The translations under genes and the position numbers were made by a program. The notes under the pieces were generated by a model. That model had not been told where the DNA came from. It did not search any database and saw nothing but the letters and a program-made list of their open reading frames with translations. Positions 1-6,205 of a DNA stretch of 7,163 nt are shown here, one piece after another (within the stretch, counting starts at the first letter, position 1; each line of letters begins with the position of its first letter). Source of the stretch: Candidatus Methanophagales archaeon (lineage in GTDB: Archaea > Halobacteriota > Syntropharchaeia > Alkanophagales > Methanospirareceae); contig JAGGRS010000049.1 of NCBI GenBank assembly GCA_021159475.1, forward strand, positions 1-7,163. The letters are read 5' to 3'.

Positions 1-367
1 TCTCGTCATAGGATATGAATTCATCGGTTATCTGACTGATATGCAGTAACCCATCTAAGGGTCCAATCTCAACGAAAGCGCCGAAATCCACTATCTCCAC
101 CACCTCACCTTCCACTATCTCCTGCAGCTCCGGTCTGAATACGATGGCATCAAAGACCGTCTCATAATACACCCCTCCATCTCCTATTATTATCCGCCCC
201 TCCTTTATCTCCACAACATCCAGTATGGCAATGAACAGTCCTATCTTCTTATCCATCCGCCCCTCCAGCCTATCCTTCAGTAACTCCTTCACTGTGCTCG
301 CTAAATCCTCGCCCAGTCGCTCTGGCGGCACCCTGACAACGTCAACAGCCCTTATTTTTACATACAT
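1..367 (-). CDS. rpo7: DNA-directed RNA polymerase subunit Rpo7 (E'), partial, C-terminus cut by window edge
   Basis: Rpo7 forms the polymerase stalk with Rpo4; the stalk helps open-complex formation and binds emerging RNA. Translating the minus strand from the ATG at 367 gives 122 residues beginning MYVKIRAVDVVRVPPERLG, the usual start of archaeal Rpo7. Residues 1 to about 80 match the N-terminal tip domain, with the IGDGGVYYET stretch. An S1/OB RNA-binding domain begins near residue 87, with DFGAFVEIGPLDGLLHISQ as its core. The family is usually about 180-190 residues, so roughly a third is missing to the left, for lack of sequence rather than mutation. The start lies 6 bases after the ppsA stop with an AGGT-type ribosome site across the stop codon, and no TATA box is visible in the end of ppsA, so it is probably cotranscribed with ppsA. 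In other archaea rpo7 is commonly followed by spt4; that part lies outside. Confidence 0.95.
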   Translation of the reverse strand, partial: MYVKIRAVDVVRVPPERLGEDLASTVKELLKDRLEGRMDKKIGLFIAILDVVEIKEGRIIIGDGGVYYETVFDAIVFRPELQEIVEGEVVEIVDFGAFVEIGPLDGLLHISQITDEFISYDE

Positions 368-373
368 CTTTAC

Positions 374-2809
374 CTACTTCCGCTCGCTTGCCTCCCCCTC
401 CAATCGCTTCTCCAGCTCCGCTACATTCAATCGTGTGGATAGTATCACATCGGGATTCAATGACATTGAGTCTATCCCGCATTTAACGAGGAAATCGGCG
501 AATTCCGGGAAGTCACTCGGTGCCTGCCCACATATCCCTATCTTCCTCCTCGGCTCGTGCCTGTGTGCTACATCTATGACATACTTCACCAGCCTCTTCA
601 CCGCTTCGTTACGCTCATCGAATATATGCGCTACGAGGTCAGAATCGCGATCCAGCCCCAGAGTCAGCTGTGTAAGGTCGTTTGAGCCTATACTGAAGCC
701 ATCAAATACATCCGCAAATTCCTCTGCCAGTATCACATTTGAGGGTATCTCGCACATCACGTATACTTCCAGTCCGTTCTCACCCTGCTTCAATCCGAAC
801 TCCTCCATCGCTTCTATCACCTTCCTCCCCTCTTCCGGCGTTCGGCAGAATGGCACCATCACTTTCACATTCGTCAGTCCCATCTCGTCCCGCACCTTCT
901 TTATCGCCTTGCATTCCAGCCCGAATGCGGGCTTGAATCGCTCATCATAATACCTCGAGGCTCCTCGCCAGCCCAGCATCGGATTGCTCTCCACAGGCTC
1001 GTATAAATAACCACCTATTAGATTCGCATACTCGTTCGTCTTGAAATCCGATAATCGCACAATCACATCGTTCGGATAAAATCCCGCCGCTATCTTCGCT
1101 ATCCCCATCGCCAGATTGTCAATGAAGAACTGCGCCTTGTCATCGTATGAACCGGTTCGGGCATCTATCGCCCTTATCACCCGCGCTATCTTCCCGTCCT
1201 CCTTCGCCTTCTCCTTCAATTCCTCATAATTTATCAATGCCAGCGGGTGAATCCCGATGTAAGAATTGATGATGAACTCCTCACGTGCCAGCCCCACGCC
1301 ATCATTCGGGATTTGTCCCTGAACAAATGCATTGGTTGGAACACCGATATTCATCATTATCTTGGTTCGTGGTCGTGGTATCTTGTCCAGCGGCACCCTG
1401 TCCCGCCGATACTTCAGTTTACCCTCGTATACACGCCCCACACCCTCCGAGCAATCCACAGTGACCTCCTTCACATCCCTCAAAACCTCCGTACCCCGAA
1501 CTGTGCCTATCACGCATGGTATTCCCAGTTCTCTTGATATAATAGCTGCGTGACACGTCCTGCCACCCCTGTTTGTGACAATCGCACCTGCGATCTTCAT
1601 TATCGGCTCCCAGTCAGGATCGGTCATCTCGGTGACGAGAATCTGTCCGGGCTTGAACTTGTGGATCTCTCGCGCATTCTCTATCACGTTCACCTCTCCC
1701 TGTCCGATCTTCGTCCCCACTGCCTCGCCCTCCACCAGTAACTTATCCTTCAATACGTTCCGGTCCTCCTCCAGCACGTAAGTCTCAAGCTGCGCGACAT
1801 TACGCTGTGAATACACGGTCTCCGGTCGCGCCTGCACCACAAAGAGCTCATTTGTCAGTCCGTCCTTCGCCCATTCGATGTCCATGGGCATGCCATAATG
1901 CTCCTCTATTATACAAGCCCATCTCGCAAGCGTGAGAACCTCGTCATCGCTCAACACGAACCTCTTCTGTTCCTCCGGACTCACCAGCTTCTGCTTCGTT
2001 CCCGATCTATTCTTACGATATATCAGCTTCTTTCGCTTCGTTCCCAGTTTCTTCTCCACCAGCGGTCTGTAGCCCTTCTTCAATGTCGGCTTGAATACGT
2101 AAAACTGGTCAGGATTCACTATGCCCTGCACCACATTCTCGCCCAGTCCATAAGCACCAGTGATGTAAACCGCATCTCTGAACCCCGATTCGGTATCTAT
2201 TGAGAACATGACACCCGCACATGCCAGGTCAGACCGAACCATCTTCTGCACGCCCACAGATAGATAAACACTAAAATGGTCAAATCCTTTATCTACACGA
2301 TATGAAATCGCTCTGTCAGTGAATAGAGAGGCAAAGCATTCCATGACCTTCTCAATCAATTCATTCTCGCCCCTTACATTCAGATACGTCTCCTGCTGCC
2401 CCGCAAAACTCGCAGTCGGCAGGTCCTCCGCAGTTGCACTGCTCCTCACTGCCACGTCCACGTCCTTACCATACCTGGACTCCATCTCACGGTATGCCGC
2501 TCTTATCTCATCCTCCAGGTCAGGCGGGCATCTGGCATCTCTTATCATACTCCTTATCCTGCTACCACGCCTGGACAGGTCCTCCATATCATGCGTATCC
2601 AGACCCTCAAGTATACCCCTGAGCTCATCTTCTATGCCCGCTTCCTTTATCAGGTATTTATATGCCTCAGCAGTAATGGCGAATCCTGAAGGCACATTCA
2701 CTCCTTCACCACTGAGATTCCTTATCATCTCGCCGAGCGATGCGTTCTTACCGCCAACCAGTGCGACATCATCACGCCCAACCTCTTCAAACCACTTTAT
2801 GAATCTCAT
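374..2809 (-). CDS. ppsA: Phosphoenolpyruvate synthase (pyruvate, water dikinase)
   Basis: This cytoplasmic enzyme makes phosphoenolpyruvate from pyruvate and ATP, releasing AMP and phosphate; it is the entry to gluconeogenesis in archaea that make pyruvate from acetyl-CoA. Numbered from the ATG at 2809 (811 residues; E. coli PpsA is about 790), an ATP-grasp nucleotide domain fills residues 1 to about 345, with GGKNASLGEM near 20 and AVRSSATAEDLP near 120. The central swivelling domain carries the phosphorylated histidine H420 in GGRTCHAAIISRELG. The C-terminal TIM barrel has GLAREEF near 506, RLSDFKTNEYANLIGG near 585, GSNDLTQL near 708 and the catalytic cysteine C760 in GICGQAPSD. All key residues are present. 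A TTG one codon upstream (2812) is possible, but a GGAGGAG site is better placed for the ATG. It is first in a unit with rpo7 and diverges from rpl18e. Confidence 0.97.
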   Translation of the reverse strand: MRFIKWFEEVGRDDVALVGGKNASLGEMIRNLSGEGVNVPSGFAITAEAYKYLIKEAGIEDELRGILEGLDTHDMEDLSRRGSRIRSMIRDARCPPDLEDEIRAAYREMESRYGKDVDVAVRSSATAEDLPTASFAGQQETYLNVRGENELIEKVMECFASLFTDRAISYRVDKGFDHFSVYLSVGVQKMVRSDLACAGVMFSIDTESGFRDAVYITGAYGLGENVVQGIVNPDQFYVFKPTLKKGYRPLVEKKLGTKRKKLIYRKNRSGTKQKLVSPEEQKRFVLSDDEVLTLARWACIIEEHYGMPMDIEWAKDGLTNELFVVQARPETVYSQRNVAQLETYVLEEDRNVLKDKLLVEGEAVGTKIGQGEVNVIENAREIHKFKPGQILVTEMTDPDWEPIMKIAGAIVTNRGGRTCHAAIISRELGIPCVIGTVRGTEVLRDVKEVTVDCSEGVGRVYEGKLKYRRDRVPLDKIPRPRTKIMMNIGVPTNAFVQGQIPNDGVGLAREEFIINSYIGIHPLALINYEELKEKAKEDGKIARVIRAIDARTGSYDDKAQFFIDNLAMGIAKIAAGFYPNDVIVRLSDFKTNEYANLIGGYLYEPVESNPMLGWRGASRYYDERFKPAFGLECKAIKKVRDEMGLTNVKVMVPFCRTPEEGRKVIEAMEEFGLKQGENGLEVYVMCEIPSNVILAEEFADVFDGFSIGSNDLTQLTLGLDRDSDLVAHIFDERNEAVKRLVKYVIDVAHRHEPRRKIGICGQAPSDFPEFADFLVKCGIDSMSLNPDVILSTRLNVAELEKRLEGEASERK

Positions 2810-2815
2810 CAATTA

Positions 2816-2822
2816 CTCCTCC
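2816..2822 (-). promoter_or_regulatory. Shine-Dalgarno site of ppsA
   Basis: The mRNA reads GGAGGAG here, ending 6 bases before the ATG at 2809 but only 3 bases before the in-frame TTG at 2812. This spacing favours ATG 2809 as the ppsA start. Confidence 0.7.
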
Positions 2823-2846
2823 TTATGAGCCATTCATGCCTGATGA

Positions 2847-2873
2847 TTAAATTTTTCTTTTATTATATAAAAA
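2847..2873. promoter_or_regulatory. Divergent AT-rich promoter region, ppsA-rpo7 / rpl18e operon
   Basis: The 95-base gap between the divergent ppsA and rpl18e starts holds an AT-rich block whose centre, TTATATAA at 2863-2870, is close to palindromic and reads as a TATA box on both strands. On the minus strand it would put a start site near 2840, about 30 bases before ppsA and leaving its ribosome site in the leader. On the plus strand it would start RNA near 2893, leaving a leader of about 12 bases. The upstream TTAAATTT at 2848-2855 would instead give a leader of about 27 bases that includes the GGAGAGG site. Start positions are estimated from the usual 25-base TATA spacing. Confidence 0.6.
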
Positions 2874-2904
2874 CAAACTTAAATTTGGAGAGGCAGAGCA
2901 GGAG

Positions 2905-3264
2905 ATGAAGAAGGGGATAAAGACGAATCCACGGCTGGTAAGTCTGATAGAGGAGTTGAAGAGGGTCGCGCATGAGCACGATGCGGCTATATGGCGTGAC
3001 ATAGCGAGGCGATTGGAGAAGCCGCGGAGGAACTATGCCGTGGTGAATCTGAGCAGGATAAATAGGTATTCCGGGGAGAACGATACGATAGTGGTGCCAG
3101 GTAAGGTGCTGAGTGTCGGCACGCTCCAGAAACCGGTCACTATTGCCGCACTCGGCTTCAGCAAGAAGGCGTATGAGAAGGTCAGTAGCATTGGTAAGGG
3201 GATAAGTATCGAGGAACTGATAAGGGATAACCCGAGAGGCACGGGTGTGAAGATAATTGTATAG
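2905..3264 (+). CDS. rpl18e: 50S ribosomal protein eL18 (L18e)
   Basis: A large-subunit ribosomal protein shared by archaea and eukaryotes and absent from bacteria. The 119-residue product is typical in length for archaeal L18e. It starts MKKGIKTNPRLVSLIEELKR, has the basic WRDIARRLEKPRRNYAVVNLSRI segment at about 30-52, the VPGKVLSVG loop at about 64-72, the VTIAALGFSKKAYEK core, and ends NPRGTGVKIIV. All are hallmarks of the family. A GGAGAGG ribosome site lies at 2887-2893, 11 bases before the ATG; a second AGGAG touches the start codon. It is first in the L18e-L13-S9-RpoN-RpoK operon, an order conserved in many euryarchaea, and rpl13 follows after 19 bases. Confidence 0.97.
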   Translation: MKKGIKTNPRLVSLIEELKRVAHEHDAAIWRDIARRLEKPRRNYAVVNLSRINRYSGENDTIVVPGKVLSVGTLQKPVTIAALGFSKKAYEKVSSIGKGISIEELIRDNPRGTGVKIIV

Positions 3265-3283
3265 CTGATAATTGTAATGTTGT

Positions 3284-3730
3284 ATGATGGGCGAGATGGA
3301 GCTGATAGATGGAGAGGGGCAAATCCTGGGGCGATTGGCGAGCGAAGTGGCGAAAGAGCTGTTGCGGGACGAAGATAAGCAGATAGTGATAGTAAATGCG
3401 GAACGTGTGGTGATAAGTGGCTCGAAGGAGCGTCTGATAGAGGATTACAGGAGGAGAAGGGAGCGAGGCTCGAAAGAGAAAGGACCTTATTTCCCCAGGA
3501 TGCCCGATAGAGTAGTGAAGCGAGTGATAAGAGGGATGCTGCCTTATAAGCGGAAACGTGGTAGAGATGCACTCTCAAGATTGCAGGTCTATCTTGGAAT
3601 ACCTCAGGAATATAAAGATAAAGATAAGAAGAGGATAGAGGATGCAAAAGTTGAGAGGCTGTCTATGGCTAAATATTTAACTCTGGGGGAGGTGTGTAAG
3701 CATTTAGGATGGTTACCAAAGCAAAGGTAA
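3284..3730 (+). CDS. rpl13: 50S ribosomal protein uL13
   Basis: A universal large-subunit ribosomal protein that binds 23S rRNA. Translation gives 148 residues with the archaeal pattern: [20 protein letters not shown] near the N-terminus, [15 protein letters not shown] at about 34-48, then the basic [25 protein letters not shown] block at about 83-107. The start is uncertain. ATG codons occur at 3284, 3287 and 3296, none with a convincing ribosome site. The one at 3296, giving MELIDGEG, agrees best with known L13 N-termini (144 residues) and may be the true start. The C-terminal tail ([15 protein letters not shown]) overlaps the beginning of rps9 by 22 bases, so the two are probably translationally coupled. 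Confidence 0.95.
   Translation: MMGEMELIDGEGQILGRLASEVAKELLRDEDKQIVIVNAERVVISGSKERLIEDYRRRRERGSKEKGPYFPRMPDRVVKRVIRGMLPYKRKRGRDALSRLQVYLGIPQEYKDKDKKRIEDAKVERLSMAKYLTLGEVCKHLGWLPKQR
3688..3694 (+). promoter_or_regulatory. Shine-Dalgarno site of rps9 inside rpl13
   Basis: GGAGGTG lies inside the end of rpl13, 14 bases before the rps9 ATG at 3709. It is the strongest ribosome-site match in the operon but has long spacing. A stop codon at 3697-3699 in the rps9 frame rules out an upstream start, so it supports ATG 3709. A weaker alternative is the in-frame GTG at 3739, just after the rpl13 stop. Confidence 0.5.
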
Positions 3731-4146
3731 AGCGAATAGTGAACCAGACGGGTAAGAGGAAGAAGGCTATTGCCCGCGTGACGATACAGGAGGGTAAAGG
3801 CGATGTTAGAATAAATAAGAAACCGCTGGCGATAATAGAGCCTGAGGTGGTGCGAGCGAAGATTTCTGAACCCCTTTTCATCGCTTCTCAGCTCCCTGAG
3901 GTCGCACCTGAGATAGAGAAGCTCGACGTGGATGTGAATGTGCGGGGCGGAGGATTCATGGGTCAGGCGGAAGCAGCCAGAACCGCCATCGCTCGTGGTC
4001 TCGTGGACTGGACGTGTAACGAGAAGCTGAAGGAGATGTATCTCGAGTATGACCGCACTCTGCTGGTCAGTGATGTGCGGCAGAAGGAGCCGAAGAAGGC
4101 GGGTGCGAAGGGCGCAAGAGCACACAGGCAGAAATCGTATCGTTAA
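3709..4146 (+). CDS. rps9: 30S ribosomal protein uS9
   Basis: A small-subunit ribosomal protein whose C-terminal tail reaches the P-site tRNA in known ribosome structures. The 145-residue product has the family start [14 protein letters not shown] at about 13-26, the [20 protein letters not shown] helix at about 80-99, [17 protein letters not shown], and the conserved basic end [11 protein letters not shown], so both ends are intact. The first 12 or so residues ([12 protein letters not shown]) are slightly longer than in many archaeal homologues, and a GTG at 3739 could start a 135-residue form. The ATG is preferred because of the upstream GGAGGTG. It overlaps rpl13 by 22 bases and rpoN follows after 11 bases. 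Confidence 0.96.
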   Translation: MVTKAKVKRIVNQTGKRKKAIARVTIQEGKGDVRINKKPLAIIEPEVVRAKISEPLFIASQLPEVAPEIEKLDVDVNVRGGGFMGQAEAARTAIARGLVDWTCNEKLKEMYLEYDRTLLVSDVRQKEPKKAGAKGARAHRQKSYR

Positions 4147-4157
4147 ACGAAAAAAAG

Positions 4158-4343
4158 ATGATACCGGTAAGATGTTTCACCTGCGGTAAAGTGATATCAG
4201 AGGTATGGGAGGAGTATAAGGAGCGGATAAAGCATGAAGACCCTCGTAAGGTGCTTGATGACCTCGGTATAAAGCGGTATTGCTGCCGGCGAATGCTTCT
4301 GACGCACGAAGAGCTGATAGATGAGATAGCACCTTACGATTGA
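4158..4343 (+). CDS. rpoN: DNA-directed RNA polymerase subunit Rpo10 (N)
   Basis: This is the small zinc-binding subunit of the archaeal RNA polymerase, homologous to eukaryotic Rpb10; it sits in the Rpo3/Rpo11 assembly platform. It is unrelated to the bacterial sigma-54 factor that shares the symbol rpoN. The 61-residue product is close to the usual family length. The zinc ligands are visible as C6 and C9 ([13 protein letters not shown]) and the adjacent pair C42-C43 ([11 protein letters not shown]). The [12 protein letters not shown] block is diagnostic. No Shine-Dalgarno match is seen in the 11-base, A-rich gap after rps9, so its translation may depend on coupling. A tRNA gene begins 6 bases after its stop. 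Confidence 0.97.
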   Translation: MIPVRCFTCGKVISEVWEEYKERIKHEDPRKVLDDLGIKRYCCRRMLLTHEELIDEIAPYD

Positions 4344-4349
4344 TAGGGT

Positions 4350-4424
4350 GGGGTTGTAGGGTAGCTTGGACTATCCTTCGGCGTTCGGGACGCCGAGACC
4401 TGAGTTCAAATCTCAGCAACCCCA
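4350..4424 (+). tRNA. tRNA-Pro (anticodon CGG)
   Basis: A complete 75-base cloverleaf can be folded by eye. The acceptor stem is GGGGTTG (4350-4356) with CAACCCC (4417-4423), discriminator A at 4424, and no encoded CCA. The D arm lies at 4359-4377, containing AGCTTGGA, with one non-canonical pair likely. The anticodon stem is CGGCG/CGCCG (4379-4383, 4391-4395) around the loop TTCGGGA, giving anticodon CGG at 4386-4388, which reads the proline codon CCG. The T arm is CTGAG/CTCAG around TTCAAAT. There is no intron. The D-arm and anticodon-arm pattern resembles other archaeal proline tRNAs. It lies 6 bases after the rpoN stop with no TATA box at the expected distance, so it is probably cut out of the ribosomal-protein/polymerase transcript. 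Confidence 0.95.
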
Positions 4425-4440
4425 TATCATACCATTCAAC

Positions 4441-4447
4441 TATATAA
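4441..4447 (+). promoter_or_regulatory. Possible TATA box for rpoK
   Basis: CTATATAAG lies 16 bases after the tRNA end. With the usual archaeal spacing it would start RNA near 4470, about 13 bases before the rpoK start and at its ribosome site. This would let rpoK be expressed even when the upstream transcript is cut at the tRNA. The evidence is the motif and its spacing only. Confidence 0.35.
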
Positions 4448-4469
4448 GATGGATAGTAAGATAGATAGC

Positions 4470-4474
4470 GAGGT
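4470..4474 (+). promoter_or_regulatory. Shine-Dalgarno site of rpoK
   Basis: GAGGT lies 8 bases before the TTG at 4483. In this frame a stop at 4474-4476 leaves TTG 4483 as the only standard start before the conserved domain, so this site decides the start. Confidence 0.6.
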
Positions 4475-4482
4475 AGATTGGC

Positions 4483-4662
4483 TTGGCTGAGAAAGAGAAA
4501 TACACGAAATATGAGAAAGCGCGCATTATAGGCGCGAGAGCATTACAGATAGCCGCAGGAGCACCGGTGCTCATTCAAACAGATAAAATAGACCCCATAG
4601 AGATAGCAATAGAGGAATTTGAGAAGGGTGTTATACCGATAACGGTAAAGAGGGAAGAGTAG
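4483..4662 (+). CDS. rpoK: DNA-directed RNA polymerase subunit Rpo6 (K)
   Basis: Rpo6 is the archaeal homologue of eukaryotic Rpb6 and bacterial omega; it clamps the large subunit and supports polymerase assembly. Translation from TTG gives 59 residues ([20 protein letters not shown] at the start), close to the usual length of archaeal RpoK. The diagnostic region is [23 protein letters not shown] at about 8-30, followed by [24 protein letters not shown]. An in-frame stop just upstream rules out a longer ATG form, and GAGGT precedes the TTG by 8 bases. Its small size and rare start codon make it easy to miss. It is last in the plus-strand operon, after rpoN and tRNA-Pro, and its stop lies 9 bases from the convergent cdhC stop. 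Confidence 0.95.
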   Translation: MAEKEKYTKYEKARIIGARALQIAAGAPVLIQTDKIDPIEIAIEEFEKGVIPITVKREE

Positions 4663-4671
4663 TTTCCTCAG

Positions 4672-6150
4672 TCATTCTCCCCTCTTCCTCCTCAATACTA
4701 TCTTCCCTATGCTTATATCCGCGTTCTTCAGCGTTACAGTTATTGGTGCACTACCCGGCATGATAGATGTAGATCCGGGCACAGACTCAGGTGCAATCCC
4801 CTCTGGCTGTTGTGCTTCTCCCTTCACCATCGCAGCAGTTACTTCCTCCGGCGCTGTTATTCCCGCCTCCTCTTCCTCCTTCGCCCAACCATCCGTTATC
4901 TTCGCTCCGTCTACTTCCCTGATAACACCCTTCACCACCGGGTGGTCAACTCGCAATAAGAACTCACGCAGACTCTCTAAATCCGCCGCTTCCTTCTCCG
5001 TCGCTATCTTGTCCTTCATCTCAGCCGGTATAGCATCTTTTACCCGCTCTTTTAAATCCGATGCCATCCATACCACACGCCGCCATCCCCCGTCATACTG
5101 TATGAACTTCGAGCTGTAGAAATACTGGATTCCAATCCCGAGAAAACCCCTCACCTGTTTACCGCCCCCCACAGAGGCGGCGATGGTTGAGAATGGTAGT
5201 CCGATGGGTGTCTCGGAGACCTTGGAGCCGCGATGTATCCAGCCTATTCCGTCAACTTCGGGTATATAGAAACCAGCAACCTCGAAACAGCCACAACTCG
5301 TATGTGGCTTCTCCAGGAACGAGTGTAGCTTTATAGAGTCATACGCACCACCAGAAAGCCTCACCGCTGCCTCGTTCACTCCTGTATACTCCCCTCCTAT
5401 CGGGTCTATACACTCTCCTTTTGGTATCGGCGCATTCGGTCCCTCGGGGTCCACCCTCGCCGCAGCCCTTGAATCGAACCAGCTCATTGCGCCGCAAAGT
5501 GCTACTCTATCTGGTGAGACCACACAGACATTCGTTGGTGCAAATGACTGGCATAATGTACATTGATAAAATTCATCCACATCCTCATCATGCAAGCCTC
5601 TTGCCTTCAAATCCCGCGCTTCGTATATCTTCTTCGCCTCCTCCAGTCGCTTCTCCACCTCCGCCTCATCGGTTATATACGTGGCTTCCATCTTCTCTAT
5701 GAATGGCAATTCAGACTTGAACAGCATTATCGTTGCTCTTGCTATCTGCTTCAACGATTTCAAGCCCCGCTTCACCGCATCCTTACTTATTCTTACCCAT
5801 ATCTCCGCACGCTGGTTGAGATGCATATAGCCCTGTATATAAGACTGGAATTCGTGGTTCCTGCGCTCTATCACGGCTTCGAGGTCCTTCTCTATCTTCT
5901 CGCCATAGACCTTGTATATCATGCCATACGCATAGGCACCTCCTTCCTCCATCTCCCCTATGTCCGGTCCTATCAGTGTCACCTCGTTGTCCCGCACCTT
6001 CTCTGGATCCGGTTCAAATAGAACGAGTTCAAATCCCGGTTTGCTCAGCCCCCCTAACTCCACATACATGCCCGTTTTTCTCACCCGCTCGCCCTCATAC
6101 ATCGGGTTCAGCTCAAAAGGGAAACTCTCCCCTGCGTCTCCTCCTCCCAT
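4672..6150 (-). CDS. cdhC: Acetyl-CoA decarbonylase/synthase (ACDS) beta subunit, acetyl-CoA synthase
   Basis: CdhC carries the nickel-iron-sulfur A-cluster that joins a methyl group, CO and coenzyme A into acetyl-CoA, or cleaves acetyl-CoA in reverse. In the cytoplasmic ACDS complex it works with the CO dehydrogenase and corrinoid subunits. The 492-residue product has FPFELNPMYEGERVRK at its start, as in archaeal CdhC, and lacks the N-terminal CODH-binding domain of bacterial AcsB. C197, C200, C209 and C219 (CTLCQSFAPTNVC...) have the spacing of the four cubane ligands, and C286-G287-C288 gives the Cys-Gly-Cys distal-nickel site; all spacings equal those of Moorella AcsB (506, 509, 518, 528, 595, 597). 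Residues about 425-468 are a low-complexity Ala/Gly/Pro/Glu linker, followed by a conserved-looking basic tail (TVTLKNADISIGKIVLRRKR). No other cdh gene adjoins it: argF lies upstream, rpoK converges. The A-cluster looks complete. Confidence 0.97.
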   Translation of the reverse strand: MGGGDAGESFPFELNPMYEGERVRKTGMYVELGGLSKPGFELVLFEPDPEKVRDNEVTLIGPDIGEMEEGGAYAYGMIYKVYGEKIEKDLEAVIERRNHEFQSYIQGYMHLNQRAEIWVRISKDAVKRGLKSLKQIARATIMLFKSELPFIEKMEATYITDEAEVEKRLEEAKKIYEARDLKARGLHDEDVDEFYQCTLCQSFAPTNVCVVSPDRVALCGAMSWFDSRAAARVDPEGPNAPIPKGECIDPIGGEYTGVNEAAVRLSGGAYDSIKLHSFLEKPHTSCGCFEVAGFYIPEVDGIGWIHRGSKVSETPIGLPFSTIAASVGGGKQVRGFLGIGIQYFYSSKFIQYDGGWRRVVWMASDLKERVKDAIPAEMKDKIATEKEAADLESLREFLLRVDHPVVKGVIREVDGAKITDGWAKEEEEAGITAPEEVTAAMVKGEAQQPEGIAPESVPGSTSIMPGSAPITVTLKNADISIGKIVLRRKRGE

Positions 6151-6180
6151 CTCTCTCGCTATCCTCTAACTTTTGAAAGG

Positions 6181-6189
6181 TATATAAAA
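6181..6189 (-). promoter_or_regulatory. TATA box of cdhC
   Basis: Read on the minus strand this is TTTTATATA, about 31 bases before the cdhC ATG at 6150. The usual spacing puts the RNA start near 6158, giving a very short leader. The best ribosome-site match, AGAGGAT (6161-6167), would then lie at or before the RNA start, so translation may be leaderless or start a few bases earlier than estimated. Confidence 0.6.
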
Positions 6190-6191
6190 GG

Positions 6192-6201
6192 TTTTGCAAA
6201 A
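6192..6201. promoter_or_regulatory. Palindrome next to the cdhC TATA box
   Basis: TTTTGCAAAA is a perfect 10-base palindrome just upstream of the TATA box, where the TFB recognition element normally lies. It shares the TTTGCA core with the larger inverted repeat further upstream. A regulator bound here could block TFB/TBP. The role is inference. Confidence 0.35.
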
Positions 6202-6205
6202 AGTT

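Noticed and set aside
225..950. 241-residue open frame on the plus strand opposite ppsA and rpo7
   Set aside because: It is antisense to two clear genes, is very rich in Ser/Pro/Thr/Phe, has no recognisable domain, and is explained by the scarcity in the real genes of codons that read as stops on the other strand (TTA, CTA, TCA).
3033..4125. Open frames of 204 and 173 residues on the minus strand opposite rpl18e, rpl13 and rps9
   Set aside because: They are shadows of confident ribosomal protein genes, with low-complexity Ser/Leu/Tyr composition and no matching context.
4177..4425. 82-residue open frame on the minus strand over rpoN and the tRNA
   Set aside because: It reads through the antisense of a clear tRNA and rpoN, which explain the sequence fully.
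4663..4710. Pyrimidine-rich stretch after rpoK, considered as a terminator for the plus-strand operon
   Set aside because: It is mostly the reverse complement of purine-rich cdhC codons. It lacks a clear T run, so a terminator cannot be supported although transcription must end nearby.
6141..6150. GGAGGAGGAG just inside cdhC, considered as the ribosome site of a shorter CdhC form
   Set aside because: No ATG, GTG or TTG follows in frame at suitable distance before the conserved N-terminus, so it simply encodes the Gly-rich start.
4709..6176. Several open frames on the plus strand opposite cdhC
   Set aside because: They are antisense to a well-supported cdhC with all A-cluster ligands, and their composition is that of reverse-complement shadows.
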